Positions 11,606 through 22,730 of a stretch of DNA of 64,000 nt are shown here, in pieces. Within the stretch, counting starts at the first letter, position 1. Each line of letters begins with the position of its first letter. The stretch covers positions 19,021,601 to 19,085,600 of the forward strand of contig OY759225.1 in the NCBI GenBank assembly GCA_963662175.1. The letters run 5' to 3'. Under the pieces are notes generated by a model. The model saw only the letters and a list, made by a program, of their open reading frames with translations. It was not told the origin of the DNA and ran no database searches. The position numbers and the translations under genes were made by a program. This stretch comes from Aradus depressus (lineage: Eukaryota; Arthropoda; Insecta; Hemiptera; Aradidae).

Positions 11606-11808
11606 TTTTCATAAAAACTACGCTATCAGATTGTAAATTTTATAATAAACATTTTTGGTAAAAACTAACTTTTTGGTAGGACTAACCCTGTTCGGGTAAA
11701 TCGAGGAAACATTTAAAAATATGTTTCAAAACTACATTTCATGATGATTTTCGGCATGTATCTCGAAAACCGGACGACCTGAAAAATAATCGTATTTCAT
11801 ATAAAATA

Positions 11809-12597
11809 TGGTTGACTCGCGATAGTCCGACACTTTACAGTCCGACACGCTCGGTAGTCCGACGCCGCGCCGTATGAGTCATCGGTCTAGTTTGTATTGT
11901 GATTCACAGGATCGTCGTATCTTACATATCGCCGTTAGTTCCTCGCTGTGTTCAGTAGCAATAACGTGAGTGTGCAGTTGCTCTATTTGTGATATTATTA
12001 CAGTTAACCCTAAGTTTTTTATTATTAAGTGCGATGGCAAGTACAAGTGGAAGCAATAAACGCAAGCATAAAACATTAACTCTTCTTGAAAAATGGGAAA
12101 TTATTAAGAGGCATGACCGCATGACGAAACATATCAAGTCACAAACAATGTTGTGGAGGATACACTGACACTTTGCGATGATATAAATATTCCACAAGAA
12201 TCATCGGAAGAATTAAGAAGATGTGTCTTAGACGACAACCTGGGCGCTGACAAAGGATGAAGAGATAGTGCAAGAAGTAACATCTGATACACAAGACGAC
12301 ATAATCGAGGAGGCCGTGGAGACTAAATATACAGTCACTTGTGATGAAGCTATGTCGGCTGCTAACACTTTAATACGCTGGTGCGAGGAACGTGAGCTTG
12401 ACGTGAACAATGTGTTCATTTTAAAAGACATTCAAGAAACGGATATGACTCATTGTATGCGTAAAAAGAAACAGAAGACCATCACAGATTTTTTTAAATC
12501 AATTTTCCAAACTTATACACTGCAAATTCAATTAAATAGAGCCCACCTTTGGTAATCCGACATTTTTGGTAGTCCGACAACCCCGCGGTCCCGTACT
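11809..12597 (+). mobile_element. pogo/Tigger non-autonomous element, copy 1
   Basis: The left end reads 'tggttgactcgcgatagtcc', a one-base variant of 'cagttgactcgcgata' in copy 2 (37771). The right end is truncated at 'ccgcggtcccgtact'. It carries the N-terminus of a CENP-B/Tigger-type protein from ATG 12034 (KRKHKTLTLLEKWEIIKRHD), then jumps to the protein's acidic C-terminal region (VTCDEAMSAANTLIRWCEER, KKKQKTITDFFKSIF). The catalytic DDE region is deleted. Copy 2 has the same junction, so both come from one deleted parent. Confidence 0.85.
12034..12555 (+). pseudogene. Tigger transposase remnant: N- and C-termini only
   Basis: The HTH (CENP-B N-terminal type) start is visible from ATG 12034; stops interrupt the frame from about 12168. 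A second open stretch ends at 12555 and carries the typical Tigger tail. About 40 bp after RHDR are missing relative to the copy at 37771-38459. Confidence 0.75.
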
Positions 12598-12624
12598 TTT
12601 ATTTGAAAATATTTTTGATTAGGT

Positions 12625-12996
12625 CATAAACAGTTGAGGGCGCCGGTAGCTCAGTGGTATGCGTGCTTGACTTCTGAGCTCAAGGTCGTGGGTTCATAGC
12701 CCGACCGAGGCCCTTAGTTTATTTTATGTGGGAGGTAAAATAAACTTAAGCACGCCGTCCTTCGGATGGGACGTTAAGCGATGGTCCCGAGCCTGTACGA
12801 TGTCAGGTACTCGTTAAAGACCCCTACCCTAGATGAATAAAAATTTAGGGCTGGCAAAATTTAGGACTCCCACAGTAGAGTCGGGCTCATGTCCACCAGA
12901 GTGACGAAAAAGCGCTCTGGTAGTAGGCGATATGACCTCGTAGTTAAAGCCCGGGCATGAGTCATAAAAACCTAACCTAACCTAAACATAAACGGT
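12625..12996 (+). mobile_element. SINE-A full-length copy with (CCTAA)n tail
   Basis: The SINE (12635-12986) has an A box ('tagctcagtgg', 12647-12657) and B box ('gggttcatagccc', 12690-12702), hence a tRNA-derived head, then a roughly 270-bp body. The tail is 'cctaacctaacctaaa'. The flanks 'cataaacagt' and 'cataaacggt' (12625-12634, 12987-12996) are a 9/10 target-site duplication. The short tandem repeat is therefore the real 3' end in place of poly-A. Confidence 0.9.
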
Positions 12997-13320
12997 ACTT
13001 TATAAAATGTTCATAGACCTCGAAGTAAACTGGTCTCAATCTTAATCAGATTTAAGTTAGCTCAAGTGCCTCCTTCTTTCCAAATGAGCGGTAGAGCGCC
13101 CATAACTTTTCAATCACACACACACACACACATACATTATCGCGAAAATGGGCAAAATGCAGAGGACCTTGAACCGTGAAAATCCGTTGAAACCATGAAC
13201 TTGAATTTTCGCACCATTACAATCCTTCCTTATATTATATGTATAAGTTATTTTGTCATAAATGTTTTGATAATGCTTTAATGGAGAAAAAGGTTAACAA
13301 AAATAATAGTCGACTCCCAC
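12987..13320. other. No gene; short (CA)n
   Basis: A (CA)n microsatellite lies at about 13114-13132. No coding signal. Confidence 0.5.
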
Positions 13321-13322
13321 TT

Positions 13323-13795
13323 AATTGGGGGAAATATATTTTGTCTCAATAAACAGGAGTTCATGAATAAACCCAAAGAAAAACATCTAATTGTACCTAT
13401 TGACTGGTGTTTACTCTCAAATATGTGCATTCATTACTTATTAAAAAAACAATACATAATCAATAAAAAAAATGCGAATTATTATCTAGGTAGACATATT
13501 ATGTATTGTTGTATTGTATACATACAATACATAATATGTCTACCTAGATAATAAATTCGCGTTTTTTTTTGTTTTTTAATAAGTCATTAATGTACATGTA
13601 TGCATATTTGAGAGTAAACACCAGTCAATAGGTACAATTAGATGTTTTTCTTTGAGTTTATTCATGAACTCCTGTTTATTGGGACAAAATAGATTTCCCC
13701 GTTTTGTCTTTTTTACATTAATTACACTTATACATTATAATATAATATGTATATGTATGTAATTAATGTAAAAAAGAAGAAAAACAAAACGTAAT
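13323..13795. mobile_element. Fold-back element: two adjacent palindromes
   Basis: 13323-13700 is a near-perfect inverted repeat with arms of about 180 bp around a short centre near 13515 ('ctaggtagacatattatg' on both sides). 13701-13795 is a second, shorter palindrome ('gttttgtcttttttacatta' inverted at its right end). No protein; the open frames here are by-products of AT-rich inverted arms. Confidence 0.75.
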
Positions 13796-13874
13796 AAAAA
13801 TTATATAATAATCGTAAATCGGTTTCCGATATATGAGACATTTATGTTCCAATTATTGCAGGTATTATATATAA

Positions 13875-14236
13875 TACTAGCAGTAATACCCGGCGTTGCC
13901 CGGGGAACTTTGACTTTTCTCCCAATATCTCCTATAAGGTTATTCAGTTCCTCGACAGTACATTCATGATGTTATAATTTTCAATTATTCATACGGAATA
14001 ATGCTTATAGTCCTTGCAACTGTAGTAACGCTAGCTTTGGAGCTAAAACTAATTTATTCAAAAAGATTTCTCATTAATCGTTGCAATGGTTTTCGAGTTA
14101 CAACGTATACTATACGCCTATAACCTTCCACAGACGATGACGAACAAATTAAAAAAAAAAAATTAATCAAATCCATGAAGCCATTCGTGAGTTATAGCGG
14201 TACAACGCACAGACATTTTCAGCTTTATATATATGT
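13875..14236 (+). repeat. 'cccggcgttgcccgg' repeat, copy 2
   Basis: Starts 'actagcagtaatacccggcg', ends 'cagacattttcagctttata'. A shorter, diverged relative of 4574-5103. Confidence 0.6.
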
Positions 14237-14250
14237 TAATATTTAAAGCC

Positions 14251-14727
14251 ATTTTAGTCTCAACATTTTCAATTTATTTTCTATCTTTCATTTTTGTTTT
14301 CATAATATATAGTACAATATTTCGTCATTAAGACATTATCAAGTTCACATGTAACATTATCATCATTGTTATTAAAAAATTAACTTTAGCTTGTAAAGTA
14401 CGTCTTATTATTCTAACAAATTTTTTTCAAAATCCTAAAATATCATTCACAAAAAAAAAAAAAAAAAAAAATTTATTTGAGGCCCCCATTTGGACAATAA
14501 AACAAATTTATGTAACCTTTTTTTTTGGTGAATGATGTTTTAGGATTTTGAAAAAAATTTGATAGAATAATAAGACGTACTTTACTGGCTAAAGTTAATT
14601 TTTTAATAACAATGATAATAATGTTACATGTGAACTTGATAATGTCTTAAGGACGAAATATTGTACTATATATTATGAAAACAAAAATGAAAGATAGAAA
14701 ATAAATTGAAAATTTTGAGACTAAAAT
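14251..14727. mobile_element. Fold-back element, arms of about 200 bp
   Basis: The left arm (about 14251-14450) is repeated inverted in the right arm (about 14523-14727), for example 'gtacgtcttattattct' against 'aataataagacgtac'. The centre is an A-run followed by 'tttgaggcccccatttgg'. No coding content. It abuts the truncated end of a Tigger relic. Confidence 0.75.
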
Positions 14728-14749
14728 AAGAAATAAAATTTTTTAATTG

Positions 14750-15111
14750 ATTATCCAATCTCACTTGCGATGTTGTGTTCTCGGAATTAGCGCAATCGTA
14801 GTTTTCGATAGTTTTAAAATTTCTGACAAACTCCGATTCGATGTGTTTGGATGTTCTTTTATTTTGTTTGAAAGTTCCGCTTTTTGGGCAACATTTAAGT
14901 CTTTCGGGGCATTTTGAACAAAGAAGTATGTACTTTCACTAACTCACTTGTTTACATTTCGCTTCTCGGAAAATTAGTGAGTTCCAGAACATTGTTCCGA
15001 TTATCCAATGTTTTGTCCCGATAAAATGTCGTAATTTTACTTAATTTTGATTTTGTTTTATCACAAATGTCCCAATAAAGGGACTGTCCCAATTATGCGG
15101 AGTCAACTGTA
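14750..15111 (-). pseudogene. Tigger element 5' end with HTH fragment
   Basis: On the minus strand the element starts at 15109 with 'cagttgactccgcataattg', preceded by 'ta' (expected TA target). A broken frame gives KIKEHPNTSNRSLSEILKLS and KTTIAL, a CENP-B-like helix-turn-helix. It is cut off at about 14750 next to the fold-back element. Confidence 0.7.
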
Positions 15112-15950
15112 AATTTTGGAAGACCGAAGGTCAATCTGTGTTTGTTTCAAACCATTTTTATCAAGTGAACATTATATTGGCATCAAAGTCCAGACCTCGA
15201 GATGTCTAGGAAGCAGACTTGCTACGCCGATGCTATTCGTTCGCCCTATATTTAGCCGATGTGCTACCAGACTTCCATGGCCTCCTGGAATGCACGGCCT
15301 TACAAGGCTCCAGCGACTAGAAGTATGTCTGTGTGGGAGGCCTCTCTCTAATTGAGGCCACGCCCTCCACCCACCCACTCATCTCAGTCCATTTGTACAA
15401 ACGTTTCACAAAACGTGCTCAACTATTCTCAATCAACTTGCGTATTTAGCTTATATTGTGAAATAATTAAAAAAAAAAGAAATAATAAAAATTAATTAAA
15501 ATAATAAATATTTAATAAAATTATCACATTTTCTATAGAAATTTTATGCTGATCTTCTACTAAATTTTGCTTTCTACAGTAGTTTCCGAAAAGGGCCCTA
15601 ATAAAAATATATAGAAAGTTTATGACGTGCAATTTTGAAGAAAGTGCACGTACATATATAAAAAAATTTTAATTAACAATTACTTCATTTGGATTCTTTT
15701 AAATATATAATTCTGAGATGCCACCAATTTTTCTAAATTCGCAAAAATTGTTCAATCTAATCCAAATGTATTTTCTTATTTGGTTGACCGGGAAAATGAA
15801 GAACAAAAATCGGGTTTATTTAATCTTAACCTACATTATAAAAGAAAGAATAACTTAGGAAAATAAAAAAATAAAGTATTTACCCAAATTCTTACTAATT
15901 TTCTAAAACTACATCAGTATTTTTTCTGTGGCCACTCTTTAAAAACTTTA
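15112..15950. other. No gene recognised
   Basis: 15175-15375 is locally GC-richer. On the minus strand it has 'ccatggaagtctggtagcac', which might be another decayed tRNA-like SINE, but no B box is convincing. 15400-15950 is AT-rich and empty. Confidence 0.35.
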
Positions 15951-15951
15951 T

Positions 15952-16304
15952 AGGTTAGGTTAGGTTTTATGACTCATGCCCGGGGGCTCTAACTACGAGG
16001 TCATATCGCCAACTACCAGAGCGCTCTCTTGTCACTCTGATGGACATGAGCCCGACTCTACTGTGGGAGTCCTAAATTTTGCCTATCCTAAATTTTTATT
16101 CACTTAGGGTAGGGGTCTTTAACGAGTATCTGACATCGTACAGGCTCGGGACCATCGCTTAACGTCCCATCCGAAGGACGGCGTGCTTAAGTTTATTTTA
16201 CCTACCAGATAAAATAAACTAAGGGCCTCGGTCGGGTTACGAACCAACGTTCTTGAGTTCAGAAGTCAAGCACGCATACCACTGAGCTACCGGCGCCCTC
16301 CTTT
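15952..16304 (-). mobile_element. SINE-A full-length copy, (CCTAA)n tail
   Basis: Minus-strand SINE: the tail appears on the plus strand as 'gttaggttaggtt' at the left, the head as 'actgagctaccggcgccctc' at the right. All body landmarks are present. Confidence 0.9.
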
Positions 16305-16359
16305 ACACTAGATCTTCAATATAAAAAAAAACAAAAACATATGTTTTTTTCTTCACTTC

Positions 16360-16678
16360 TTAATTACGAGGTCATCGCCCACCAGAGTGCTCTTTCTTCG
16401 CTCTGGTGGACATGAGCCCGACTCTAGGAACTAGAATAACTTTTTTTTAATTTTTTTATTATTATTTTTTTTTTTTTATTTGTCCTATAACTATAGAAGT
16501 CTTTAATGATTTGGTTTATCCTCTTGGGGTAGAGCTCGGGACCATCGCTTAACGTCCCCTCAGAAGGACAGTATGCTCAAATTTTTCATTCAGATTCTAT
16601 GGACTTCGGCAGGGTTTCGAACCCGCAATTTTGAGCTCAATAGGCTAGCAGGCTATCTCTTGAGCTACCGGTGCCCTC
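16360..16678 (-). mobile_element. SINE-A copy with internal T-rich interruption
   Basis: Head 'gagctaccggtgccctc' at the right. The body is interrupted by a T-rich run at about 16440-16480. The tail is missing. Confidence 0.8.
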
Positions 16679-17516
16679 GTTAACAACTGGATGAGGCGGG
16701 GACCCTTGGCAGGTAGACCAAGTGTTTAGCAGTGACCTCGACCTTGAGTCTGTTGCAAGTGTCTAAGACTCTCCTTTCACGTCTGTTTTAGCACAAAGCT
16801 GACCTTGAGTTCAACAGTATCCTAATTGTGTACTTGACCAAGACAAGCAAACTTAAAGGTGCCAAAAACTAATATAAATACGCATTATAGGGAGTGTCAC
16901 CACTGGGTGATTTCTCCCCTCATGACATTTTGATATTGCCATTACCTCTTTATTAGCACATTTGCTTGTTGTATTTATGTGTATACAGTTGTAAATAGCT
17001 ATTTGTAAATTAAAAAAAAAAATAATAAAAAAAAAAAAATGCATTAAAAAAGTCGTTGTTGATCACCGTCTATGTACTTCCCCATCAAGAAATAATCAAT
17101 TAAGTATTATCCGTATTAAGTAGCCCTCCCACCTATTATTATTATTTATATATAACCTATCATTTTTCGTATGTGGTCTGGTTTTCTAGATACTTGCCAA
17201 GAACAGTCCTGAAATTTAGTTTTAAAACACATATTTTTACAAGTTTCTTTGGTTTACCCGAAAACGTTTAGTCCTATCGAAAAATTTGTTCTCACCACAA
17301 ATGTTTTCTACTAAATTTCCAATCGTTGATAAGTCCTAGATTTGAGATATAAATAATACAACAAAAGTTATAGCGGCTCAAACAATGAAAAATAAATTTT
17401 CGTAGGAAGTATGTCAAAATAATGTTTAAATTGTAAGGCATAGGAACGAATTATAAAATATTTTTTATTATTGATAGTTTTTATGAAAAGTTAAGGAAAT
17501 TAAGAAAAAAATAAAA
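16679..17516. other. No gene seen
   Basis: About 16885-16990 is the short repeat also at 5283-5395. A repeat Q piece ('atgtacttccccatcaagaa') is near 17072. No coding signal. Confidence 0.4.
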
Positions 17517-17736
17517 TATATGTGATGCTGCTATTACAGGACTTTCTTATACCAACCAAGGTCACAAATAACCCTCTCTCCCCCTTCTCAAAATCAACAT
17601 TACATTGTACAATGAAATAAAACTCTGACTCCAACTCATTACTGTAATGCCAGTATGAAATGATTTTGAGAAGTGGGAGTGATCTGTAAGTGTGGTTCTT
17701 ATAATAAAGTCCTGTTATGGCCACATCTCATATATT
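17517..17736. mobile_element. MITE-P, palindromic copy
   Basis: The left end 'gctattacaggactttctta' is mirrored at the right by 'aaagtcctgttatggccac'. Internal halves are also inverted ('cttctcaaaatca' against 'gaaatgattttgagaag'). About 220 bp, non-coding. Confidence 0.8.
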
Positions 17737-17841
17737 TTTTTTTATTGTATTTGTAAAATATAAGAAAATATTTCACAATAGCATTCTTCTCAGCACAGAA
17801 ATTACTTATTTATTATCTATTACATGAAATGTAACTCTATA

Positions 17842-18753
17842 AGTAGAATCTCGATTAACCGGGGTAATGGGGGGAGAGGTCGCACGGATACACGAAGACC
17901 ACGGTTAATCGAGACACTTTTCATTTAACGAATTACATATGTGTGTACATTTTCATGTTATAACGTTATCAGGGCTTGAAATTTGAAGTAATCCTTCTTA
18001 GTTTTTTGGGGTTTGAAATGATTTTCCTTACTTCAGTTCTAATTTTTCTCATTCATGGAAGTCAAAATTTTCTTGTTGGCAGAAGTTGAGGAGGACATGA
18101 ACTGCTTCCATTGCTTGACTTGTCTGAATGTTTTCTTCTTTAGCATCAAAACTGTCATCATTGTCACTCACATCGTCCTCTGAATCAGCCTGTTGTGAGG
18201 TAGTTGGAGTACTACTTGTGCTGCCAAGTCACTGTCGCGTAGACGTTCGAATCCCTTTTCATTATCATTTTTTTGCAGCCAATCAACAATATTGTCTTTA
18301 TCAACGTTAGTGAAATTTAGAATTGATGTGGTCAGCTCAAGACAAGCTTTGATATCTTCCTCTCTTCTACTCGTATATTTTCTTCATCATATTCTTGATC
18401 TAAAATTTTCGCCCAGGAAAGTCTTAACGTACTTGCAGGTTTTCCCAAGTATCGCAAACTGTGAAAATTACATCTTTTATGGTCCACATTTTCAGAAGTT
18501 CTTTAATTGAAACAAAACAATTTTGTTGTAAAAGAAACCGGAGAAAAATCTTTTTGTACCTTCGTTTCAAACAGGAAATCACGTCTTGATCCATTGTCTG
18601 TATTAAGTAAGTCACGTTAGGTGGTAGATAGTAGACAAAATCCTTTGTTTTCAGGGTAGATTCTGAGGGGCGTGAAGGGGCATTATCAAGCATAAGAACA
18701 TTCCTGCTTACACACCATGGTTAATCGCAAACACGGATAATCGAGGTTCTACT
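17842..18753 (-). mobile_element. Tigger element relic with DDE and acidic C-terminus
   Basis: The ends are inverted: 'agtagaatctcgattaacc' at the left, 'ggataatcgaggttctact' at the right. On the minus strand 18693-18424 encodes MLDNAPSRPSES, LPPNVTYLIQTMDQDVI and KRRYKKIFLRFLL, the last acidic motif region of a Tigger/Jerky DDE domain. A C-terminal frame then reads SQAMEAVHVLLNFCQQENFD. The N-terminal HTH is missing, so the element is internally deleted and dead. Confidence 0.85.
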
Positions 18754-19455
18754 ATATAAAAAGAAAAGGAACCCTTTAATGTGCGATCTGATCATAATTT
18801 TTTAAAGCTGAAAATCTTCACTAACAGTTATTTTGAACTCGTCTTCAAAATTATCTTCAAATAACAGGCACATTATTGATTGTGTAATTTTTTACGAGGC
18901 TGTCCACTCAGCTAATTACACAAAAAATGTAAATTTCTTTGTTCGTAAAAGGTTTTATTAACCCTCTCTCAAAGCTACATCGTAAACCTGATTTTAAAAA
19001 TCACTCAAAAATGGTGTTAACTAATTTAACGGGAACTGAATTTGTTTTTGTTTTTTACAAGCACCCCGGGCTATTCATTATACTAAACCTCTTTTATTGA
19101 CCAATATAAATGTTTTTGTGTTTTCAAAATTGATTATTAAAATATAAATAATATACTAAAATCTAAGAATATAAATAGCTAATGGCTATTAGAATATATT
19201 ATTTAATAATTTTAGTAAGGAGAATATTTAGTTGATATTGAGATTTATTAAATATTAATATTTATACGCTGACCCTCTGTAACCAATTGACCAATATGAT
19301 TGAAAATTGAGACTTCAATTATGTATGTTTTATAATACGTACCCGGCAATTATCAATACTTACGGCATTCACACACTAACCGTAAGATATATGTACATAA
19401 AATTTAAGTTGACAAAATAAGTTAAGACTAAAAAGTGAAAAATAAAAATAAATAA
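18754..19455. other. No gene seen
   Basis: AT-rich, with no repeat ends or coding signal recognised. Confidence 0.4.
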
Positions 19456-19544
19456 AAAAACTTTTTTTAAAAACAAGCTTTTATTTGAACGAACTAAAAA
19501 GGAATAAATAATTAATTATTATTATTTATTTTTTGGCCTTATGT

Positions 19545-19672
19545 ACGGTGCATATTAGCCATGTCAATGTGTTATATCTAGTTATTTACGACATCCATGG
19601 CCCCGGGAGGGAGTTTTATCTATGAAATAAAACTCACTCCTGGATTCGAACCCACAAACCAAATTAATAATT
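19545..19672 (-). mobile_element. SINE-B partial copy
   Basis: Shares 'catattagccatgtcaatgt', 'acatccatggccccgggagg' and the B-box end 'ggattcgaaccca' with the fuller copy at 19807. The head is missing. Confidence 0.7.
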
Positions 19673-19806
19673 TGGTAGGTAATTAATTTTGTTACATATG
19701 ATATAAAAATAAAAGTTTGTCGCCTGCGAATTACGCTATAGTTTAATAAATAATACATAAATAGGCTTGTGAACGACAATCTTTTACTTTTCAAATTAAT
19801 GTTTTT

Positions 19807-19997
19807 TTGGCCTTATTTACGATGCATATTAGCCATGTCATTGTGTTATCTAGTTATTTCTACGACATCCATGGCCCCGGGAGGAAGTTCTATCTACGAA
19901 ATAAAACTCACTCCCGGACGGGATTCGAACCCGCAAACCATGGTGAGACCATGCAACCAAAGCCCTACGCTCTAGCCCATACGGCCACCATGTTACA
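19807..19997 (-). mobile_element. SINE-B (second tRNA-like SINE)
   Basis: On the minus strand: 'ggtggccgtatgggctagag' (A-box-like), then 'gcgggttcgaatcccg' (B box), then a body with 'ggccatggatgtcg' and the tail 'gctaatatgcatcg'. Two other copies occur (19545-19672, 49915-50092). Confidence 0.8.
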
Positions 19998-19999
19998 TA

Positions 20000-20250
20000 T
20001 AAATAAAGGCCTCCAGAAGGAAGCACACTTGCTAAAGTGGAGATGGATCGAGCATGTGACAAGGTTGGATCCTCGATGATGGGCTAAAGTCTGCACGGAG
20101 TGGATTCCTAGAGACAGAAGAAGAGGAAAAGGAAGACTTGGACTGCGGTGGAGGGACGAGATAGTGGAGAGAATAGGGGATGGATGGAGCACAGTGGCCA
20201 GCAACAGAGAAAGGTGGAACAAACGTGTATTATTATTTAAGAAATAACAC
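20000..20250 (+). pseudogene. RTE-like LINE C-terminus fragment
   Basis: One plus-strand frame reads LKWRWIEHVTRLDPR, a stop (TGA near 20077), then WAKVCTEWIPRDRRRGKGR and LRWRDEIVERIGDGW. This is the typical C-terminus of RTE-type endonuclease-reverse transcriptases, related in layout to 25209-25421. Only about 75 codons remain. Confidence 0.75.
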
Positions 20251-20344
20251 TCATTTTTACTTTTTTTTCTCATTTTATTTTTAATCAAGGAGTAACAGTC
20301 TTACTTAAGAAATAATTTAATTTAATTTAGAAACAATGGTTAAA

Positions 20345-20450
20345 TTATTTTCTGATTTCTTCTGTTGAAAGAGCAGTAGACTCAAAACCTCCAAAAGGAG
20401 AGGCTTTTGTTCTAAAAGAATGTCAATAAAGCTACTTGTTTTTAAGTATA
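20345..20450 (+). repeat. LINE-tail-like repeat
   Basis: 'tcttctgttgaaagagcagt' and 'caaaacctccaaaaggagag' are repeated nearly unchanged at 38830-38930. It may be the 3' UTR of the preceding LINE fragment (inference). Confidence 0.5.
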
Positions 20451-20495
20451 AATATATACAATTTCAACTTTATAAGTACGTAGCATATCATATAT

Positions 20496-21216
20496 GGGGG
20501 ATTCTCTGAAACTAAGGAAATCGCTGTCCCAAGGACTTCGTGACCAGTATGATAGTATTTTTCTTTTTCCATGAGGTGAATAATGGCCTAGGAGACTTTT
20601 TCAATCATTTATTATCATTCTAACCCTTGTTCTTGTATCAATAAATTTCTTTCAAAATGGTGGATTCTCAGTCCCTCCCTATGACCTACACTCGCGGTCG
20701 CTGTATTCAACAAGCTGACAACTATCCATAATCAACTAAAAATGAGATGAATGTACATATAATTTGTCAAATTAGGTCTCAACTTTTGGTTAACTTGGGG
20801 AATTTAGTGTAACATGATCAAAAATAATTAGTATATCCTTGTCCCAAGAGGTTTAAAAGGCTGTTTGTAACATTAGATATAAGATAGTTAATTCCAACTG
20901 TTTGAAAAACTGTTTATTATTAGGCTGTTTGATGTTAGACCTATTTTGTAAAACTGTTTGTCATGTCTACTAAGTCCCTTTAAGAGATATCTCAGTCCCT
21001 CCTCCGCCCATTTTTTCAGTCCCTCACAATCCCTCACATTCACAATTTAATTAAATTTAATCTTTCTCATTAACTATGAATCTCTATGAAGTACTTTCAC
21101 AGTAATTCATGTAAGTAGATGAGACCATTCGAAATGCACCACAAAAATGAAAAAAATGTAAGTAAAAAATTTGTTAACTTTTATTCCCAGATTTCCTTAG
21201 TTTCAGAGAACCACCC
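20496..21216. mobile_element. MITE-like element with 28-bp TIRs
   Basis: Begins 'gggggattctctgaaactaa' and ends with the near-perfect inverted 'ttagtttcagagaaccaccc'. 721 bp. Several copies of 'agtccct' lie inside. No coding capacity. Confidence 0.75.
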
Positions 21217-21293
21217 ATGTAACAAAATTAATAAATATTTAATCCTTTTTAGTTCATTCAAATAAAAGCTTGTTTTTAAAAAGTTTTTTATTT

Positions 21294-21847
21294 ATTTTTT
21301 AAACATTATTATTATTTTTTTAAAGAAAAACTAAATTACAGTGTAAAATAAAACAGAGGAAAAAATGCCATGTTGCTGTTTAATTTTTAACAAGAGGTAT
21401 TTAGCGGTAAATAAAGCAGGTGGTGTTCTTGGAGGCTACCCTGACCTGAATAGCAGTGAAGTTCTTCCTTTTATGGAGACTCCAGAGCGGAGCTAAGATC
21501 CTTGAGGTTGGCAACACTGGGCACAGTTCCCGTCTCTACCCACAGTACTTCCCACATCCCGTAGGAAGACACACCTCAGCCCTCAGTCGGCCCACACCAC
21601 ATATCATGGGAGTTCCACTACTCTCAATATATATCGTAGCCCATATGTCATTATCGATAGGGATGCACACGATACATCGATATATTTTAAATAAACAATT
21701 CATGGAGGAAGGATATCCTTGATTTGAGATCAGTTGTAACTTGAATAGTGAAAGGTGATTGATAAAACAACACTTAATTGACCATATGGTCTCATATCGA
21801 ATACGTTTTTGCGATCTGTGTCGATATAGTGAATACTTTCTTCCCTA
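21294..21847. other. No gene recognised
   Basis: 21425-21620 is GC-richer than its surroundings but shows no domain on either strand. Confidence 0.35.
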
Positions 21848-22366
21848 ATGGTGCCAGGGCACCGGGGGTTTGAGGGCAACGAAAGGGCTGATCAACTGGC
21901 CCGATCAGGAGCTGACAGAAAACCTATAGGACCGGAACCTTTCTGCGGGATCTCTAAGAGCACCGCAAGGGCGGCAATAAATGGTTGGTTGACCAGGAAT
22001 GAAATCCAGTTCTGGAGAGGGGTCCCAAAGCAAAGACATTTAAAACTCTTTATAGAGGAACCCTCAGAGAAAAGGAGCCGAGAGCTCCTGAATATGAGCA
22101 GAATGGATCTAAGAGCTATGACAGGGCTGATTACAGGACACTGTCATATGAACAAACACCTATACAATATGGGCATCGCTAGAAGCCCTCTGTGCAGGAA
22201 ATGTGACGAGGAAAATGAGACTCCGGTTCATATTCTAAGCCGGTGCGGGGCACTAGAAAGCAGACGTTTCCACTGCTTCGGGTCTGCCATAACAGAACCG
22301 AAGCAGGTAATGGAAGGAACCTGCAGAAAAATCCTGGACTATATCAAAGATACAGGGCTGCTGTAG
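21848..22366 (+). pseudogene. LINE RNase H / zinc-knuckle C-terminus (I- or LOA-type)
   Basis: 172 codons beginning at the end of an RNase H domain: VPGHRGFEGNERADQLA is the last catalytic motif (Asp). It continues to a terminal CCHC-type knuckle, CRKCDEENETPVHILSRC. This domain order is found in I- and LOA-group LINEs, and the same layout appears in the intact element at 58285-61941. The endonuclease and RT are missing, so it is a 5'-truncated relic, although the remaining frame is open to its stop. Confidence 0.8.
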
Positions 22367-22499
22367 GGACCAACACACACAGGGCACACAATAGTCCTAC
22401 TCTGGCCGCGGTGACACAAATCACCGTTTGGGATAAAACTCAATATTTGACGAAAAAAGTTCTCCCTCGAAACCAATCGTTTTGTTTTTATGTTAAACC

Positions 22500-22730
22500 T
22501 TTCCCCTAATCCCCCTTCCCTTTGGTCGATTTGGCTGAAAAACGATAGGTAGTTGTTAGAGAGTTTCGGATTCACATATAAAATTTTGTGTCGATATATT
22601 CATTCTATCGGGAGTTATCGTGTTCACAGACACGACAGACTTTTTTTTCTATAGGTTGGAAAACATGATATTCCGTTGAAAACTCCGCATCAAATTTTTG
22701 ACCTATTGTATAATTTCCCCATGTAAAAAT
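22500..22730 (+). repeat. Repeat Q copy
   Basis: Contains 'ccctttggtcgatttggctg', 'gtcgatatattcattctatc' and 'gggagttatcgtgttcacag'. Compare 27215-27420 and 38590-39080. Confidence 0.6.

Larger units (their letters stand above)
19456..21293. repeat. Composite block between inverted repeats
   Basis: A roughly 55-bp sequence at 19456-19512 ('aaaacaagcttttatttgaa', then 'cgaactaaaaagga') recurs inverted at about 21238-21293. The block between holds two SINE-B copies, an RTE-like LINE fragment and a MITE. It may be an old transposon filled by later insertions, or two independent repeat copies. Confidence 0.5.

Noticed and set aside
12635..12715. tRNA-like sequences with A and B boxes as functional tRNA genes
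   Set aside because: All are heads of a dispersed SINE with a common body and tail, several with target duplications. None stands alone with a convincing acceptor stem.
12965..12985. Interstitial telomere repeat
   Set aside because: The CCTAA units are the tail of a SINE, inside its target-site duplication.
13363..13551. Small plus-strand protein
   Set aside because: It lies across the arm and centre of a near-perfect palindrome; no domain.
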